Positions 6,484 through 7,593 of a stretch of DNA of 7,593 nt are shown here, piece after piece. Every line of letters begins with the position of its first letter. Position 1 is the first letter of the stretch. The translations under genes were made by a program, and so were the position numbers. Origin of the DNA: Lentisphaeria bacterium (GTDB lineage Bacteria > Verrucomicrobiota > Lentisphaeria > Oligosphaerales > Lenti-02); assembly GCA_023145395.1 (NCBI GenBank), contig JAGLDW010000552.1:1-7593 (forward strand), in the 5' to 3' direction. The notes under the pieces were generated by a model, which did not search any database, had not been told where the DNA came from, and saw only the letters and a program-made list of their open reading frames with translations.

Positions 6484-6490
6484 TCTCCTT
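6484..6490 (-). promoter_or_regulatory. Ribosome binding site deciding the oxidoreductase start
   Basis: The minus strand reads AAGGAGA, 6 bases before the ATG at 6477-6475. This strong site fixes the start there rather than at the upstream in-frame ATG at 6573. Confidence 0.8.
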
Positions 6491-6500
6491 CTATGTGGGT

Positions 6501-6515
6501 CCGCCGGGGGGGCGG
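6501..6515 (-). promoter_or_regulatory. GC hairpin with an all-C loop before the oxidoreductase ribosome binding site
   Basis: In the mRNA sense this is CCGCC, loop CCCCC, GGCGG: a perfect 5-bp GC stem ending 10 bases before the ribosome binding site. The plus strand carries G7 (6506-6512) followed by two more GGG runs up to 6526. It could affect translation or mRNA stability, but no regulator is implied. Confidence 0.35.
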
Positions 6516-6610
6516 TGGGCACTGGGTGCAATGACGAGATGATGGGCGCGAGGTTACGAGCGTCCCTCTCCATCCTTTTGCTGGCTTCCGTTTTTCTCTT
6601 CTTCCCTTCG

Positions 6611-6640
6611 AAATCGGTATCGGTATCGAGATCGAAATCG
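6611..6640. repeat. Degenerate hexanucleotide array, five NNATCG units
   Basis: Five consecutive 6-base units share ATCG, preceded by AA, GT, GT, AG and AA. The array runs directly into a 12-bp palindrome. It is intergenic, and the same 6-base period reappears in the GATCCC array 20 bases further on. Confidence 0.8.
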
Positions 6641-6645
6641 ATTTC
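6634..6645. repeat. Perfect 12-bp palindrome
   Basis: GAAATCGATTTC is a perfect inverted repeat closing the NNATCG array. A second copy of its left half, GAAATCG (6610-6616), opens the array, so the whole of 6610-6645 can also pair end to end with CGATTTC (6639-6645). Confidence 0.8.
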
Positions 6646-6660
6646 CCTGTCTTTGCATCC

Positions 6661-6690
6661 GATCCCGATCCCGATCCCGATCCCGATCCC
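6661..6690. repeat. Hexanucleotide tandem repeat (GATCCC)5, G-quadruplex-capable on the minus strand
   Basis: Five perfect tandem copies of GATCCC, beginning 13 bases beyond the stop codon of the uroporphyrinogen-decarboxylase-like gene as transcribed. The minus strand has five GGG runs separated by three-base ATC loops, which satisfies the standard G3-N1-7 quadruplex pattern with one spare run. It would be transcribed as the G-rich RNA if the two flanking genes share a transcript. Confidence 0.9.
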
Positions 6691-6702
6691 ACATGAGAAA
6701 TT

Positions 6703-7593
6703 TCATGACTCTGGACGCATCGCCCGACAGAACTCTCGGTAGATCTCCAACATATACTCATAATTGTCAAGAGGCATGCCGGGGAAGATGGTGTTGGAGG
6801 TTCCGAAGATGTAGCCGCCGCCCGGCGAAGCGTGCTCGAGGCAATAGAGCGCGGACTCGCGGATGGCTTCCTTCGGTCCGTCCTGCAACAGATTGCACTG
6901 CACATTGCCCATCAGCGCCATCTTTCCATGACAGCGCCGCTTCACCTCGGCGATGTCCATGCCTGCCATGGGATCCACGGATTGGAAGCAGGCTGCGCCG
7001 AGGGATAGATAGTCGTCGAGAACCGGCATGATGTCTCCGTCGCTGTGGACGAAGGGAATGGCGCCGCGGTCTCGAATGTGCTGGACCTCTCGGGCTAGAT
7101 AGGGCGTGACGAACTCGTGGAAGTGGGTCGGGGAGATGAAGGGGCCGCTGTTGAAGGCTATATCGTTGACGAGGAGGATGAAGTCCGCACCCGCGTCGAT
7201 GAGGCGGTCGAAGGTGGCAATGGCGGTGGTCTCCTTCTCCCGGGCTGCAGCATGCACGCGCTCGGGGTGTTCGACGAGATCGAGTGAAAACTGCATCCAG
7301 TCGGTCATGGACTCGATGGACCAGGTGGTGTTTCCCACGACACTGCCGACGAGGATACTTTCCCCGAAGGTTTTCTTCGCGGCGATGACGCCATCGGGGT
7401 CGCTCCACGGCCAGAATACCAGCAATGCATCCCACTTGTAGCGTTCGATTATGAGTGCGTAGATTTCCATGCACTGATCGATCATCCGCTCTTTTTCCGT
7501 TCGAGAGCACGTCTGCCAGGTGCCACGTTCGGGAAAATCGAGGCCAAATGCGTCTCGTTCAAGCTCGAACATGGTCTCGAAGTGCGGGGGGCG
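6703..7593 (-). CDS. Uroporphyrinogen decarboxylase superfamily protein (5' end cut by window edge)
   Basis: A member of the UroD/MtaA-MtbA TIM-barrel superfamily, which includes haem-pathway decarboxylases and cobamide/CoM methyltransferases. The frame is open to the right edge, giving 296 visible residues. Residue numbers here count from an internal ATG at 7572. That ATG has no ribosome binding site, and the residues before it (RPPHFET) look like family sequence, so the real start lies beyond the edge; relatives are about 340 residues. Recognisable segments are VNDIAFNSGPFISPTHFHEFVTPY (as 135-139 and 144-158), VHSDGDIMPVLDDY (175-188), MGNVQCNLL (221-229) and GGGYIFGTSNTIFPGMP (251-267). 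The MtaA/MtbA zinc motif H-x-C reads H-S-D here (176-178). There is no sign of a haem operon. Such paralogues are often found with oxidoreductases in PVC bacteria, and an uncharacterised methyl- or C1-transfer role is plausible, but the substrate is unknown. Confidence 0.85.
   Translation of the reverse strand, partial: RPPHFETMFELERDAFGLDFPERGTWQTCSRTEKERMIDQCMEIYALIIERYKWDALLVFWPWSDPDGVIAAKKTFGESILVGSVVGNTTWSIESMTDWMQFSLDLVEHPERVHAAAREKETTAIATFDRLIDAGADFILLVNDIAFNSGPFISPTHFHEFVTPYLAREVQHIRDRGAIPFVHSDGDIMPVLDDYLSLGAACFQSVDPMAGMDIAEVKRRCHGKMALMGNVQCNLLQDGPKEAIRESALYCLEHASPGGGYIFGTSNTIFPGMPLDNYEYMLEIYREFCRAMRPES

Noticed and set aside
6478..6573. 32-codon N-terminal extension of the oxidoreductase from an upstream ATG
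   Set aside because: The extension is Pro/Arg/His-rich, unlike the family, and the strong ribosome binding site sits directly before the ATG at 6477, where the Rossmann fold begins.
6611..6690. Hexamer arrays as a CRISPR or coding repeat
   Set aside because: Units are 6 bases with no spacers. The Gly-Ser and Pro-Ile dipeptide runs they encode in several frames are by-products of the repeat, with no gene signals.
7570..7572. ATG at 7572 as the true start of the UroD-like gene
   Set aside because: No ribosome binding site precedes it, the frame stays open to the window edge, and the upstream residues RPPHFET look like family sequence.

Overview
The window appears to be bacterial chromosome, moderately GC-rich by eye, with Shine-Dalgarno-led genes and no RNA genes, insertion sequences or CRISPR array. 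The mix of genes suggests the PVC superphylum, perhaps Kiritimatiellota, Lentisphaerota or Verrucomicrobiota. That mix is a PilT-family ATPase with a long acidic N-terminal extension, a soluble zinc-ribbon Ser/Thr kinase, a Gfo/Idh/MocA oxidoreductase and a non-haem member of the uroporphyrinogen decarboxylase superfamily. The placement is an inference from gene content, not a measured phylogeny.

Left third (1-2806, minus strand): two type IV pilus PilT-family ATPases form a translationally coupled pair. The 560-residue protein is upstream, and its stop codon shares a base with the start of a second PilT that runs off the left edge. Upstream lies a sigma70-type promoter with exact consensus boxes (TTGACA, 17 bases, TATAAT). 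Its spacer contains a run of nine C on the transcribed-sense strand, the architecture of slippage-controlled phase-variable promoters. A possible 16-residue leader ORF with a good ribosome binding site lies in the roughly 127-base leader.

Middle (2807-5381, plus strand): a soluble Ser/Thr protein kinase with an N-terminal zinc ribbon is transcribed divergently from the pilus pair. A compact DEAD-box RNA helicase, little more than the two RecA-like domains, follows 84 bases later. The helicase converges on the next gene, and an 8-bp inverted repeat spans the junction.

Right third (5419-7593, minus strand): a Gfo/Idh/MocA-type NAD(P)-dependent oxidoreductase is preceded by a uroporphyrinogen-decarboxylase-superfamily gene that runs off the right edge. 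The 225 bases between them hold a compact repeat block: five NNATCG units ending in a 12-bp palindrome, then five GATCCC units whose minus strand fits the G-quadruplex pattern, then a GC hairpin just before the oxidoreductase ribosome binding site.

The two most notable points are the C9-containing consensus promoter in front of the twitching ATPases and the G-quadruplex-capable hexamer block. Neither has been tested here.
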